Below are positions 9,588-19,310 of a stretch of DNA of 64,000 bases, piece after piece. Source of the stretch: Rhypophila decipiens (Eukaryota > Ascomycota > Sordariomycetes > Sordariales > Naviculisporaceae); assembly GCA_033297075.1 (NCBI GenBank), contig MU858050.1, positions 620,001-684,000 on the forward strand, written 5' to 3'. The position numbers and the translations under genes were made by a program. How positions within the stretch are numbered: the stretch's first letter is position 1; each line of letters opens with the position of its first letter. The notes beneath the pieces are model-generated. The model was not told where the DNA came from. It did no database searches and worked only from the letters and a program-made list of their open reading frames with translations.

Positions 9588-11830
9588 TCAAACGACTTCC
9601 TCAGCAACCTTGACGCCAACTTGAATAGGACCAAACGGCTCCATATTAACGCACTCCTGGCGGACCTTGAGGGCGTCCTTGGTAGCCAGTACGAGAATGT
9701 GATAAAAAGACTGCACAGCAACATGTTTGGTACGGTCCGGACCATCGAACAAGTCATTAAAGTCCACCCATGAACGTCCGTTCTCGTCTCGCTCGGCGTC
9801 ATCTCCCTTTTCCTTTACAACGTTCTGGACCAAGCGGAGGAAATTACTATCGCGCTCGAGAGCATCTCGCATGAGCTGGGAGGTATTGTCATTGACATTT
9901 CCGCCGTGGTGTAATCCCGGACCACCGCTTCCATCGGGATCTGAAAAGGCATTATCGCCAGAGTGCAGCATGGGGGCAAAGTTGCCATCGGATCCGTAAA
10001 CAGGCTGCTGATCACTGAAGCGTTCGATGTTGTTGTCCGAGAGGAGGTGAGTGATGCCTCGTCCGTGAAGCGGGCTAGGGCTGGGTTGACGGCTGTGTCC
10101 ACGGAAGCGGTCTGTGGCAGCGCTGCCTTTGATGGACGAGCCTGGGACTTGAGAAGATCCGCGGTTCCAGGCGGTATCGGAGGGAATGTCGGGCAGGGCT
10201 GAACCCGCCTCTCTGCCGAGTTCGCGCTCCTCCTCGCCCATGATGGCATTGGACCGTTGGGAGAGCTGCAGTGCAGAACCTTGGGCTTGCTGTTCGCCGG
10301 CTTCCGAGAAAAGACGGCGTCGTACGCGACGTCCGTTCTCATCTTCTCCTTCCTCGAGTTCAAGTGCCTCGGAGGCTGTGCGGCGACGGCCATGCATGGG
10401 TCCGTCTTGGATTCCAAGAATTATAGCTTGGAGATTCTCGGCTGCAAAGAACTCCGCGAGTGGGTGGCGAGGGAAGGCTGGGATACCTGTGGGCGCGCCA
10501 ACTCCCGCGATGCCGTTACCAAACACCACGTTGTATCCATACTTCTTTGCTTCGGATGGTGTAGGGCCTTGACGAAGACGGTTTCTGTGTGCTCGTTCTT
10601 GGATCGCGAGGTAGTTTTGGGTCAACCTCTTGCTTTCGGTGCGGGTAAGCATGGTCCTCTCATCAGGTTTGATTTCGATCGGAGGACGGCCACGGCGGAC
10701 CGGCATTGTAGCCTGATCAGCAGCGACGACCTGGCCCGGAGCTTGATCAGGCTGGGCGGGTGGGGCTGTCTCAGCAGCTGGTAGAGGCATGTCATCCAAG
10801 TCCATCGCAATGTCACCTTGGTTGTCGGAGACGGGAATGTTGGGGCCGCTTTGCTGTGAGGAGACAGGTTCTTGGGCGGGAGTTTGGCGCGGGAGTGTCG
10901 GAAGTTCAGGCTCCTCGGCCACTGGGGCAATGTTACCGTCAGCGTCAATCTCGAGTCCCCAATCCCCCAACGGCCGGAAAGGATCATCGTCTGCTTGAAT
11001 CTCCATCATTTCGTTGTTGTCCTTCTGCTGTGGTGTCTCTTGAATTCGGAAAGGCGATTGAAGTTGAGTACTTCCTCCTCCGGGGGACGATTGTGCGAGG
11101 TCAAAGTTTACGAGCACGGAATTTCCGTCCTCCGAGTTGCTTCCTCGCTCTTTTGGTGAGAGTTGCGACGAAGTTTTCTGCGAACTCTTCAGGCCATTGG
11201 GGTCCAACAATATTTCAAGGTCATCGAGTTCGAAAGACGGGAGATTCATGTCCAAGTCAAATCCGGGGTCGTCTTGAATGATAAGTTGATCACGGCTGTG
11301 TCAGATTAGCGGGAGAAAGATTCAGAGCAAGGCGATTTGTGCTTGATTCAGAACCCACCTTGCCTTTCTTGCCTCAGGATCAAGTGTGTGTGCATTTCCA
11401 CCGGCCACACCGTAGTAGGCTTTCATGTGAGTATGCACCTTCTCTGCGTCGGTGAGAACGTACTTGCACTGCTGCGAGTACACTCGAGAGACACCATAAA
11501 GGAGACTGCTCTGAAGTCTCAGGGCAATCGGTGCCCCTGGCTGGATGATGGTCTCGCATGCCTTCCGGACATTGACCTCCTGGATCGCCTGCTTTGTGAT
11601 CTTTCGGTTGGTTGATCGCAGACCGATTGTCGAGACGAGCCTGTTGGGTTAGTATCTGGTTAGTACCGAACAATTCTCTCACACTTTGAAGAAAGACTTC
11701 TTGCTCACCAAACAGTGGCCACGCCATACTGCTGGCTCGTGAGAACTAGAGGAAATGGAATTAGTATGAAGTTATTCAGCTTGTTCAGGAGAATCACGAT
11801 TTCCAACATACTTTCGTGACTATAGAACAT
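9588..11830 (-). CDS. rec8: Meiotic cohesin kleisin Rec8 (681 aa, 4 exons)
   Basis: Alpha-kleisin subunit that closes the cohesin ring with Smc1/Smc3 in meiosis. Exons (minus) are 11830–11812, 11745–11709, 11640–11359 and 11295–9588. Introns are 11811–11746, 11708–11641 and 11358–11296, all GT–AG. Splicing gives an N-terminus MFYSHEILTSQQYGVATVW LVSTIG… followed by the kleisin N-domain (VNVRKACETI, LYGVSRVYSQQC). This HEIL…YGVATVWL pattern is Rec8; mitotic Rad21 begins differently. The middle (about 130–590) is disordered, Ser/Pro/Glu-rich, and should hold separase sites. The C-terminal winged helix (SFYHILVLATKDALKVRQ) binds Smc1. An MCB box lies 261 bases upstream of the start codon. The first exon is only 19 nt, a detail automatic gene finders may miss. 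Confidence 0.9.
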
Positions 11831-12801
11831 CGTGGATTAGAGGCACTGTCGTGACCGAGTGCTTGTGCGCGTGAATTATGCCTTTTGCAGTGATGCTGAT
11901 GTCGATAACGTATGGGATAGTAATAGAAATACTTGCTGAATAAGGGGCAAGAGAAAGACGTAAAAAGGGGGCGCGAGGTTTGGGGGGGTAAAGGAATGGA
12001 ATGCTGGCAAGCAGCAGGAGGAGGCGAAAAATACTGAAGTGGGAAAAGGGTTTGCAACGACTTTCATTCGATTTCAAAAGACGTGGATGGACGCGTCGCG
12101 GGGAGCCGAAGTTGAGATGGAAGCAGATGGGGCAGAGGTACCTTCCTCTGGCTCTATTGCTCCAATATTGTGAGCCTTCCGTCCCAACCCGAGTTCACGT
12201 TGATGATAGTCTTTCAGCAAACGGAAGGTACCATCCAGGTCAGTCGTAGGACCGGAGATGGCATCTTTCCTTCACACCTTCAGGTTTGCCATGCCCCTCG
12301 AGCAATCATCCAAACATACACGCACACCGGACCGGTCGATGCTGCACTTGCGCACCACGCCACCGTTTCCAATCACTTGATCCGACTTCCATCTCTTGGT
12401 CCAATATTGCTGAGCCGATCCACAGTTTTATGGTTTCTCTCGACCAGGACGCTCACCTCTACGCACCTCTGCCTGTCATCCAAACTCTAACTCAAGATCA
12501 ACTTGGTACCAGTACGGTTTCACCACTTCAAATACCCCCGCCAATTACAAGAAGGTAGTGCCCTGGTTGATTCCGGCCTCTCGTGTTATCCAAGTGCATA
12601 ATAGGTGGGTAAACAGAGCATTGTGTTGCTAACCAGCTCATCGTCCACGAAGCTAACACCTCGGTTCTGTGTCCTACTTTTAGGAGGAGTGAACCCAACT
12701 ACCTCCTCACGCCGAATCACGCCGAATTCTATTTTGAATGCGCCGTCGCGAAACTCTGGTGTAAACTCGGAATCCGAAACTTCGTTGATCTCTCTCCAGC
12801 T
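11831..12801. other. Divergent promoter region, rec8 and zinc-knuckle gene
   Basis: About 970 bases between two start codons facing away from each other. It contains ACGCGTCGCG at 12091–12100. The rec8-proximal 200 bases are purine-rich on the plus strand (GGGGG and GAGGAGG runs near 11940–12030). No RNA gene seen. Confidence 0.5.
12091..12096. promoter_or_regulatory. MluI cell-cycle box (MCB) candidate upstream of rec8
   Basis: Exact ACGCGT followed by CGCG, 261 bases before the rec8 start. In fission yeast the MBF complex acts through such boxes on rec8. Here the link is inferred from position and motif only. Confidence 0.4.
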
Positions 12802-13935
12802 ATGGACCGCCGGCCGACATTCGAATATCTTCCCCAGGACCCGCCGTCGCCGGGAACTCACCATAGGTACTATAACCATCAATACCCGCCTCCAGAGCTC
12901 AGAGACAGATGCTGGTCGGAGGCCCACCGCTTGTCACACCCGCATCTGTTCGATGACCGGCCACCTCCTTACTATTCGCCTTACTGGTTACCTGGCTTCG
13001 GCATGAATACGCGTTATCTTTTGCCAGAGTACAATGAAGTCCATCGACATCCAGGTCCTGGCCCTCATCAGACATCCTACAACCCCCAGTACCCTCCCCC
13101 GAGCCCGAGACAAGCGAGACATCAAGCACCCGCCGTGTACTTTCGCGATCCATTCGCCGAGGCAGACCAGGGACACGAAAATGGCGGGAGAGGCTGTCAT
13201 CCACAATATCAGCACGACGACGTTCCCGATCAGAGAGGTGAAAATGCTCGTGTCTACGAGTCACTCGGTCACTCAATGCTCTCACCTCGCTCATACCGAT
13301 CGACTCCACCCGGCGACCGCCAGTTTACAGAACACGGGCGAATGACAAGCTCCTCTACACATGAGTTCAACAGTGATTCCGGTGAGAGCTTGGCTGGGTT
13401 ATCGGACAGCACGGACGACAAACCATCTGTTGGTTCCAGCAGCATCCGCTGTGAGCTCTGTGATCAAGTCGGCCACTTAGGTTATAACTGCCGCCTTTCT
13501 CGGTGGGACGAGTCCGCTTCGGAGACCTCCCGCGCCCCAAGCCCAGACGAAGAAACGCCGAACGAAGACCAAGAGAAATACCAGCAACTAGCGGGCAAAC
13601 TGAGCCACATCTGTTGGAACCTGATCCCCGACTCAGATCAGCCTCCAGAGTCTCACAAGACTATGATGAAGCATATCCTCCACGTCCTATCGCAGCATCA
13701 AGATAATACCGAGACCGTGTACAATCACATGTTTGGAGAGGAGTTCCAGCATAAGTGGCTTTGTCTGAAGGCGATGTGTGATCCAGAGTGGCAAGGGGTG
13801 GTGTGGCTCATCGACGGTGCTTGTCGTTACTGCAATCACCCCAGTCGGGCTGATCCAGTCACTCTCTGTTACCAGATCTTGCCTAGCCGGGAAGAAATGG
13901 CAACGTACCGGGAGGTTGGCATCGTGAGGGCATAG
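12802..13935 (+). CDS. CCHC zinc-knuckle protein, unrecognised (377 aa)
   Basis: Single-exon gene with no family I can name. The first 210 residues are Pro/Tyr/His/Arg-rich and disordered. A retroviral-type zinc knuckle follows, with Cys217, Cys220, His225 and Cys230 in exact CX2CX4HX4C spacing (CELCDQVGHLGYNC). An acidic Ser-rich linker leads to a folded C-terminal domain (about 255–377) rich in Trp, Cys and His (HICWNLIP, HKWLCLKAMCDPEWQGVVWLIDGACRYC). That domain holds a possible further metal site (CRYCNHP). Zinc knuckles usually bind single-stranded nucleic acid, so an RNA-binding role is reasonable but inferred. There are no integrase, protease or reverse-transcriptase frames nearby, so it is not an obvious retroelement Gag relic. 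The start ATG at 12802 is preceded by in-frame open sequence without another ATG. Confidence 0.72.
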   Translation: MDRRPTFEYLPQDPPSPGTHHRYYNHQYPPPELRDRCWSEAHRLSHPHLFDDRPPPYYSPYWLPGFGMNTRYLLPEYNEVHRHPGPGPHQTSYNPQYPPPSPRQARHQAPAVYFRDPFAEADQGHENGGRGCHPQYQHDDVPDQRGENARVYESLGHSMLSPRSYRSTPPGDRQFTEHGRMTSSSTHEFNSDSGESLAGLSDSTDDKPSVGSSSIRCELCDQVGHLGYNCRLSRWDESASETSRAPSPDEETPNEDQEKYQQLAGKLSHICWNLIPDSDQPPESHKTMMKHILHVLSQHQDNTETVYNHMFGEEFQHKWLCLKAMCDPEWQGVVWLIDGACRYCNHPSRADPVTLCYQILPSREEMATYREVGIVRA

Positions 13936-14373
13936 GGGTGCCTTCGCCGAGCAGATGTCGGTATGAAATTTATTTCACACTTCCATGAGGATTTGCTGGC
14001 ATCTTTGTCATTTCCATTTTGGTAACCGAATCTGGCTGTTTGGGCTTTCCTCAGTTGGGAAATAATTTCTGCGTCCATAGGAAAGATCATGCGGACGGTG
14101 GTTGGAACTACGGGAGCGCTGTATTTCTGTTTTGGTATGCCAGTTCTTCGCTGGAAGAGGCAACTTGGGTTCCGTACTCTGGAAAGAAAATAAAAGCCAT
14201 AGATACATACTGCGTCTATGGTGAAAATAGCCGGCACGCATGAAGAAGAATCCAGAAATTTCCAACTTGAACATATGAATCTACGTCGTTACTAGATACT
14301 GCTGCCAAAGGTTGACCAACGATTTCAACATCGAATCCGAGCGTACGGGTAACTCAATGACTAACTGGAATGA
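13936..14373. other. Spacer between zinc-knuckle gene and minisatellite
   Basis: 3' flank of the zinc-knuckle gene. No coding or RNA feature recognised; it passes into the tandem array at about 14374. Confidence 0.5.
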
Positions 14374-14834
14374 ATGCCTTGCCTTCCTAGCCGAGAAGCC
14401 TTGCTGGCTAGAATAAATGCTCTACCTAGCTGGAAAAGATGCCTTGACTAAATATAATAAATGCCCTGACTGGGGCGGACGATGCACTGATACGTTAGAG
14501 TAGATGCCTTGACTGGCCGGATTAGTTGCCTTGGCTGGCTGGAATAAACACCTTGACTACCTCGAATATATGCCTTACCTGGGCTAAGATAAATATCTTG
14601 ACTTACTAGACTAGATGCCTTGACCGGGTTTAATATATGCCTTGACTGGCCAGAATAAATGCCTTACCTTGCTAGCCTAGACGCCTTGACTGGCTAGAAT
14701 AATTGCCTTACATGGCTGGAAAAGATGCCTTGACTGGCCAGAATAAATGCCTTGAGTGGCTGGAAAAGATGCCTTGAGTGGCTTGAATAAATACCTTGGC
14801 TAACTAGAATAAATGCGTTGACTGGTGAGAACAG
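14374..14834. repeat. Degenerate 22-bp minisatellite, about 21 units
   Basis: Head-to-tail array of about 21 imperfect 22-base units (461 bases). The core reads ATGCCTTGACTGG on the plus strand with a variable tail ending GAATAA, GAAAAG or TAG. Unit length is almost invariant while bases vary. Two units, at about 14637 and 14725, are identical. In the last third GAATAA and GAAAAG tails alternate, suggesting 44-base duplication steps. The unit is not a multiple of three and no frame is kept open, so it is not coding. The array ends 16 bases before the stop codon of the minus-strand lactone oxidase gene, so it lies in that gene's 3' UTR or terminator region. Confidence 0.92.
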
Positions 14835-14849
14835 TTGTCATAATAACCT

Positions 14850-16508
14850 CTAATTTGGATTCTGGTGACCTCGTACTCGCACACCGCCTCCTTTGGTCTC
14901 CGGCTCACCGATAAACCCGACTTCCTCCAGGGAAAGCAGTTTCTCGGACGCGTCGGTCTCACCCGGCATGCTATCCGTACCGCCCAGCAGGTATCTCCGG
15001 TGCCAAGGACCCACAAACATACCACTGGGATCTAAACTGTCACGGACCTTGCGCCACTGTGTAAAATCCTCCCCGTACCACTCCGAAAACTCGTTCTGGC
15101 TGACAGTGAAGCTCTTGGCCCAGTGGGGCTTGCCGCCTAGGTCTCTCATCAGGTGCTCAAAGCCGAGGAAGTATCTCTCGGTGGCCTTGTTGCGGGGGTC
15201 ACGGTGATAAGGTCGGTACATGAGGGCGTTGAGATACAAGGTCGGCCCGTCCTTTGGCGTGGGGTCCAGGAACGGACGGTTCTTCTGCTCAGCGCTGGTA
15301 TTGACGGTCGTGTCGCTCACTCGCACCTCGACCGGGCTGTGGATCCAGAGGCCCTCGGAGCTGTAGGGGATTCCATGCGGGACGTAGCCCGGGTCGCCGG
15401 GCTGGAGGTTGTGCAGCCATGAGGCGAGTCGTTGAAGAGCCTCGGGTCCGCGATGGAGAGGGATGGCCCACTCGTTTACAAACTGGCTATACAGGCAGTT
15501 CAACAAGAAAGCCTTCTGGCTGGGCTGGACGGCGCTGACCCGTGTGCGGTCACCGTTTCGGAAACCATACTGCATGCCGAAGACGAACCATTCGACCCAG
15601 GGCAAGATTCTGGGAACCCACCGCGAAACGGCCAGGAGGTTGTGGTAAACAACGTAGCCCAGCCAGTTGTCGTAAAGTCTCACTGGAGGGTCGCCCAGCT
15701 TGACCTCACCAGACTCAAGGGCAGATGCCTCAACCTTGTCCGCTTTCCAGACGACCGCCCGCCTCATATACGGAAACCACCAGACCCGCACAAACTCGGA
15801 CTGGCTCCACAGGTCCTTCTCCCACTGTTCAAATATGCGCGTATCCTTGTCAATAGTTTGTTCCCAGGCCATCGCAAAAGCCGGCACGACCTTGAGTGTG
15901 ACTTCTGTGATGATACCAATGGCACCAAGGGAGAGTAAAGAAGCCCGGAAGAGATCGGGGTTCTCGTCTGGCGAGCACGCGCGGGTACTTCCGTCGGCAA
16001 GCGTGATTTTGAGTGCAACGACGCTCTCGCTGACGAGACCGTGCTGCAAACTGCTGCCATGCGTGCCGGTGCTGATGGCGCCAGCGATGCTCTGTTCGTT
16101 GATGCTGCCAAGACTCGGCAGGGCGAGACCAAACTCGTCAAGCGTTTTGGTGAGTTGATATATCCTTATGCCGGCCTGCATAACGACGATACAGCTTCTG
16201 GTGTCAATGGCCAAGACTTTGTTGAAGTTGTCCAGATTGATGAGCCAAGACGATGTGCAGGTGATGTCCGATGGCGAATGGCCGCAACCAACAGTCGAAA
16301 TTCGACGTCGACATCTCCGGGCGAGATTGATGGCCTTCTCGACCTCTGCCAGGGACTGTGGTTGGATGTAGAGTTCGGGGAGACTGCTGTACGTGCCGGC
16401 CCATGTTCGGTGTATATGGGAGGTTCTGGCCCGAAACGGAACCGTCTGATCCTCCTCGATGATCTGGCAGAGATTGCCGGGGAGCGATGCGAACCTAGAT
16501 GCAGCCAT
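14850..16508 (-). CDS. ALO1: D-arabinono-1,4-lactone oxidase (552 aa)
   Basis: FAD enzyme of the aldonolactone oxidase branch of the VAO family. It makes D-erythroascorbate, the fungal vitamin C analogue, with release of hydrogen peroxide; in yeast it is at the mitochondrial outer membrane. A PCMH-type FAD domain is seen with VGCGHSPSD, whose His77 is the expected covalent flavin site, then GAISTGTHGSS. The C-terminal ALO domain carries the HWAK motif (462–465) and MFVGPWHRRYL near the end. The start is taken as the ATG at 16508; the open frame extends 25 codons upstream but without ATG. Length is normal for the family. The C-terminus has a short Gly/Arg tail (about 530–552). Single exon, with the 22-bp minisatellite immediately downstream of the stop. 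Confidence 0.92.
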   Translation of the reverse strand: MAASRFASLPGNLCQIIEEDQTVPFRARTSHIHRTWAGTYSSLPELYIQPQSLAEVEKAINLARRCRRRISTVGCGHSPSDITCTSSWLINLDNFNKVLAIDTRSCIVVMQAGIRIYQLTKTLDEFGLALPSLGSINEQSIAGAISTGTHGSSLQHGLVSESVVALKITLADGSTRACSPDENPDLFRASLLSLGAIGIITEVTLKVVPAFAMAWEQTIDKDTRIFEQWEKDLWSQSEFVRVWWFPYMRRAVVWKADKVEASALESGEVKLGDPPVRLYDNWLGYVVYHNLLAVSRWVPRILPWVEWFVFGMQYGFRNGDRTRVSAVQPSQKAFLLNCLYSQFVNEWAIPLHRGPEALQRLASWLHNLQPGDPGYVPHGIPYSSEGLWIHSPVEVRVSDTTVNTSAEQKNRPFLDPTPKDGPTLYLNALMYRPYHRDPRNKATERYFLGFEHLMRDLGGKPHWAKSFTVSQNEFSEWYGEDFTQWRKVRDSLDPSGMFVGPWHRRYLLGGTDSMPGETDASEKLLSLEEVGFIGEPETKGGGVRVRGHQNPN

Positions 16509-17198
16509 TCTGCTCGCTGACCAAAGACGAGGACGCAACTGGGGGAGGAGGTCTGAAAGATGTCCAAGTTTACTAGCTCCCAAAAGACGTGATCATTGAT
16601 GATATGGTTATGGTTGGTGGAGGGGTCGGGTTAGATAAGGTACCAAATACATCCGGTGGGCCCGGTTGGAAACGAAATTGACCAATGAGGTGCGGGCTTC
16701 GATCTCGGGATGGGTTCTGTCGGTATCATGATCGATCTGATATCATCCTTGCCAAGCATCACGAAATGGCAGCTGGATCAAAGAATAGCGTGTAAAATGA
16801 AGCACGTATGCCTATATACACCAAAATATGTGTACATTGTTCTTAAGTAAAAAAATTTGTGTCTCTTGCTTTCGCAGGCCCACGCGGCAATCCTCAATTG
16901 AAAATTCCACAAACGTGTACATTATAATTCTTAGAATCGTACTCCGTAAAGAAGGACAAAAGTACCCCCTAAAAGAAAAGGGTATAAGACCTTTATTGTC
17001 TTATATTCTAGTGTTGTTATTGTATAAATTGTGGTGGATCAAAATAAAACATCATTTCTCTAGCTCATAATATGGCTTTCATCTATATAATGAGTTGACA
17101 TCGGTTGATCGCATTAAAAATCTCATCCGGACCAAATGGCTGCCCCCTGAAGCACGGATCTATGAGCGAATCAACCGTCCCCCCATTCAAAAGACCCG
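16509..17198. other. Intergenic with AT-rich island (about 16780–17110)
   Basis: Lies between the lactone oxidase start and the BTB gene 3' end. The central ~330 bases are clearly AT-rich with poly-A/T runs and no long frames, unlike neighbouring DNA. Could be a mutated (RIP-affected) transposon remnant or a terminator-rich spacer. Confidence 0.45.
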
Positions 17199-19310
17199 TC
17201 AAGCGTCGAGCTTGAGTCGCTCCAGCATGGCGTCGATTTTGCGCAGCAAGATCTGGTAATTGATAGCATCCGACGCGAACTCATCCTCAACGACCTCCCC
17301 ATCAAGGGTGACGAAATTCTCGCCTCCCCCGTTTCCTTCTTCTCCTCCGCCCCCTTCTGGTTTCCCGGCGGCCTCAACGGCAATTTCCTGGGCATGGGCA
17401 GCATTCTCACCCTCAGCGATAGCCAAACCCTCCACAGCAGCGGCATTGATTTCGCCATCCTCATCCAGCAGCGCGTCCATGCCATCCCCATCAAAGCGGA
17501 ATCGAAACCGCTCAGAGAGATAGTACCGGATATCGTCGAGCAATTCGATAGTATCGGTCTCTTGCCTTTCTTTAATCCTCGACGCGCTCTCCTGGATGAG
17601 GTCGTGGAACTCTTGCTCGTCAATGTAATCCTCCAGTCGACTTGCTAGATACCTCGCTGCAAACTCTTCCAGCCGCTGGACGTTGAGATCCCATGCTGCG
17701 CGGATGACGTCGTATACGTTGATGGGTTCTACCTCTACCTCGGTTTCGATCTCCCTTCCGACGGCGCCGTCGGGTGGTGGTGACCCTTCTTTTGCTGCTG
17801 CTGCGTTGGAATGATGGGTCCTGTCGACCAACGCATTGCTGGTCCCGCTGCCGAGGGTACTGATCGCGATGGCGGCCTTGGTCTTGAGCTTGTCTAGAAA
17901 GAGCATATCTGCCGTGTAGAGCAGATCCAGGGCATACTCGAGCGGGCAGTCGGCTTTTTCCGTGTAGAGGAAGGTGAGGATTATCTCGAGGACCTCGGGG
18001 ATGCAGTCCACCTTGATGATGTGGAGGTACTCTGCGTCTTTGGCCTCCTTGAACTCGCTTGAAAACATGGTCTCGAAGTAGGGACTACGGATAAGGAAGG
18101 CCTTGTGGACGGGGAAGAGGACTGATTTTCTGGTCTTTTGGGGTCTGCCATTTTGCGCTGATTCTTCTCTGGGGAGCCCTATGGGGATGAAGGCGGCAGG
18201 TTGTTCGTTTGAATCAGTATCGTTGTCTTGGTCTTGGTCGCCCTGGAACTCATCTGCTTGGAGGATGCAATTGGCGAAAATAGCATTGTCGTGCGGCCAC
18301 TTTATATCGTTTACTTTGCGCGTGTCAACGACAATTTTGTGTTTCAAGACAGTATCCCGGAAGAAAGCTTCGACCTGGGACTGTGCGCGCTGGACCTCAT
18401 CCTGGTGGCGCTGGCGCGCGAGCCGGCGGTCGGTTAGAGACAGCACCGCCTCCCACAGCTTGTCAAGTTCGAGCTGCTTGCATAACTTGTCGATCCCCTT
18501 GAACACGTCCTCTTCGGATACAGTACTCCTAGGCCCGACCAGATCCCTGGGTATTTCTCCCAGATATAAATATCGCAGGACTACCCGAAAGGCCTCGACG
18601 GGAATGGCGCTAGACAGCTTCCAGGTCTCCGTCTCAGGGGCATCGGCAAACTTTCTTCGAAAATATGGCGATCTTGACGATAAAAGGAATTTGTGCAGAT
18701 GGAACGAGTCTGCGGCCGCCGAAAGTGTAATATCGGCCGTTTTGGGTGTGTCCCTGACGAGGAGAGATGTGATGTGAGATGACCATGGCTGCAGAGGGTC
18801 TGCAGTTTTGGAATAATCATATGAAAGGAGCAGGTTTCGTATTTTATTGTTCAGTGCGTTGTAGACCGCTCTCTCCCGCTCAAACGAATCCGGATCGGCC
18901 AGGGCACCTACGGAAATAGCACATTAGTCTCACATCACACTAGAGGACGCGAATGATGGGCTTCTGAGCTAAACAACCATACCGGACTCGAGAAGTAACT
19001 GAACCAGCTCATAATGACCACACAAGCTAGCCTTCCAAGAGGTCAGTCAGTCCTCTGGCTTTGCTAAGATTACCCCGGGATGACTTACAATGACGAGGGG
19101 CGTGTAGTCGTATTTATCTTTGCCGTTGATATTCACACCGGCTGTGATGAGTTCTTGACATTGTGCCAAGTCTCCATGGCGACAAGCCATGAGGAAATCA
19201 GCAAATTGCTGGGACAAATCGAGAGGATGCTCATTGCGAAGCACACCGCTGCTGATGAGTTGGTTGTCGTCTTTCAGCTTCGCCTCCAACTCGTGTTTGC
19301 GAAGAACCAT
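17199..19310 (-). CDS. Ankyrin repeat / double BTB-POZ protein (659 aa, 3 exons)
   Basis: Resembles animal ABTB1 and fission yeast Btb3, probable substrate adaptors of Cullin-3 ubiquitin ligases. Exons (minus) are 19310–19089, 19031–18983 and 18907–17199. Introns are 19088–19032 (GTAAGT…AAG) and 18982–18908 (GTATGG…TAG). The spliced start is MVLRKHELEAKLKDD, then ankyrin repeats (about 36–90: DFLMACRHGDLAQCQELI, DYTPLVIASLCGHYELVQLLLESG). The first BTB domain is at about 147–215 (ADITLSAAADSFHLHKFLLSSRSPYF). The second, at about 279–434 (HKIVVDTR…FPVHKAFLIRSPYFETMF), is split by an acidic insertion. A BACK-like helical region and a Glu/Gly-rich C-terminal tail follow, ending in a short helix (LLRKIDAMLERLKLDA). 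The single-residue splice joints give continuous family sequence, which supports the model. Confidence 0.88.

Noticed and set aside
9070..9624. 184-codon plus-strand frame between convergent genes
   Set aside because: Starts at a non-ATG codon, crosses into antisense of rec8 and has no recognisable content.
12802..13935. Zinc-knuckle gene as a retrotransposon Gag
   Set aside because: No LTRs, protease, RT or integrase frames nearby; the C-terminal domain is not Gag-like as far as I can tell.
16509..16583. Longer lactone oxidase start at 16583
   Set aside because: That codon is TTG; the first in-frame ATG is at 16508 and gives normal family length.
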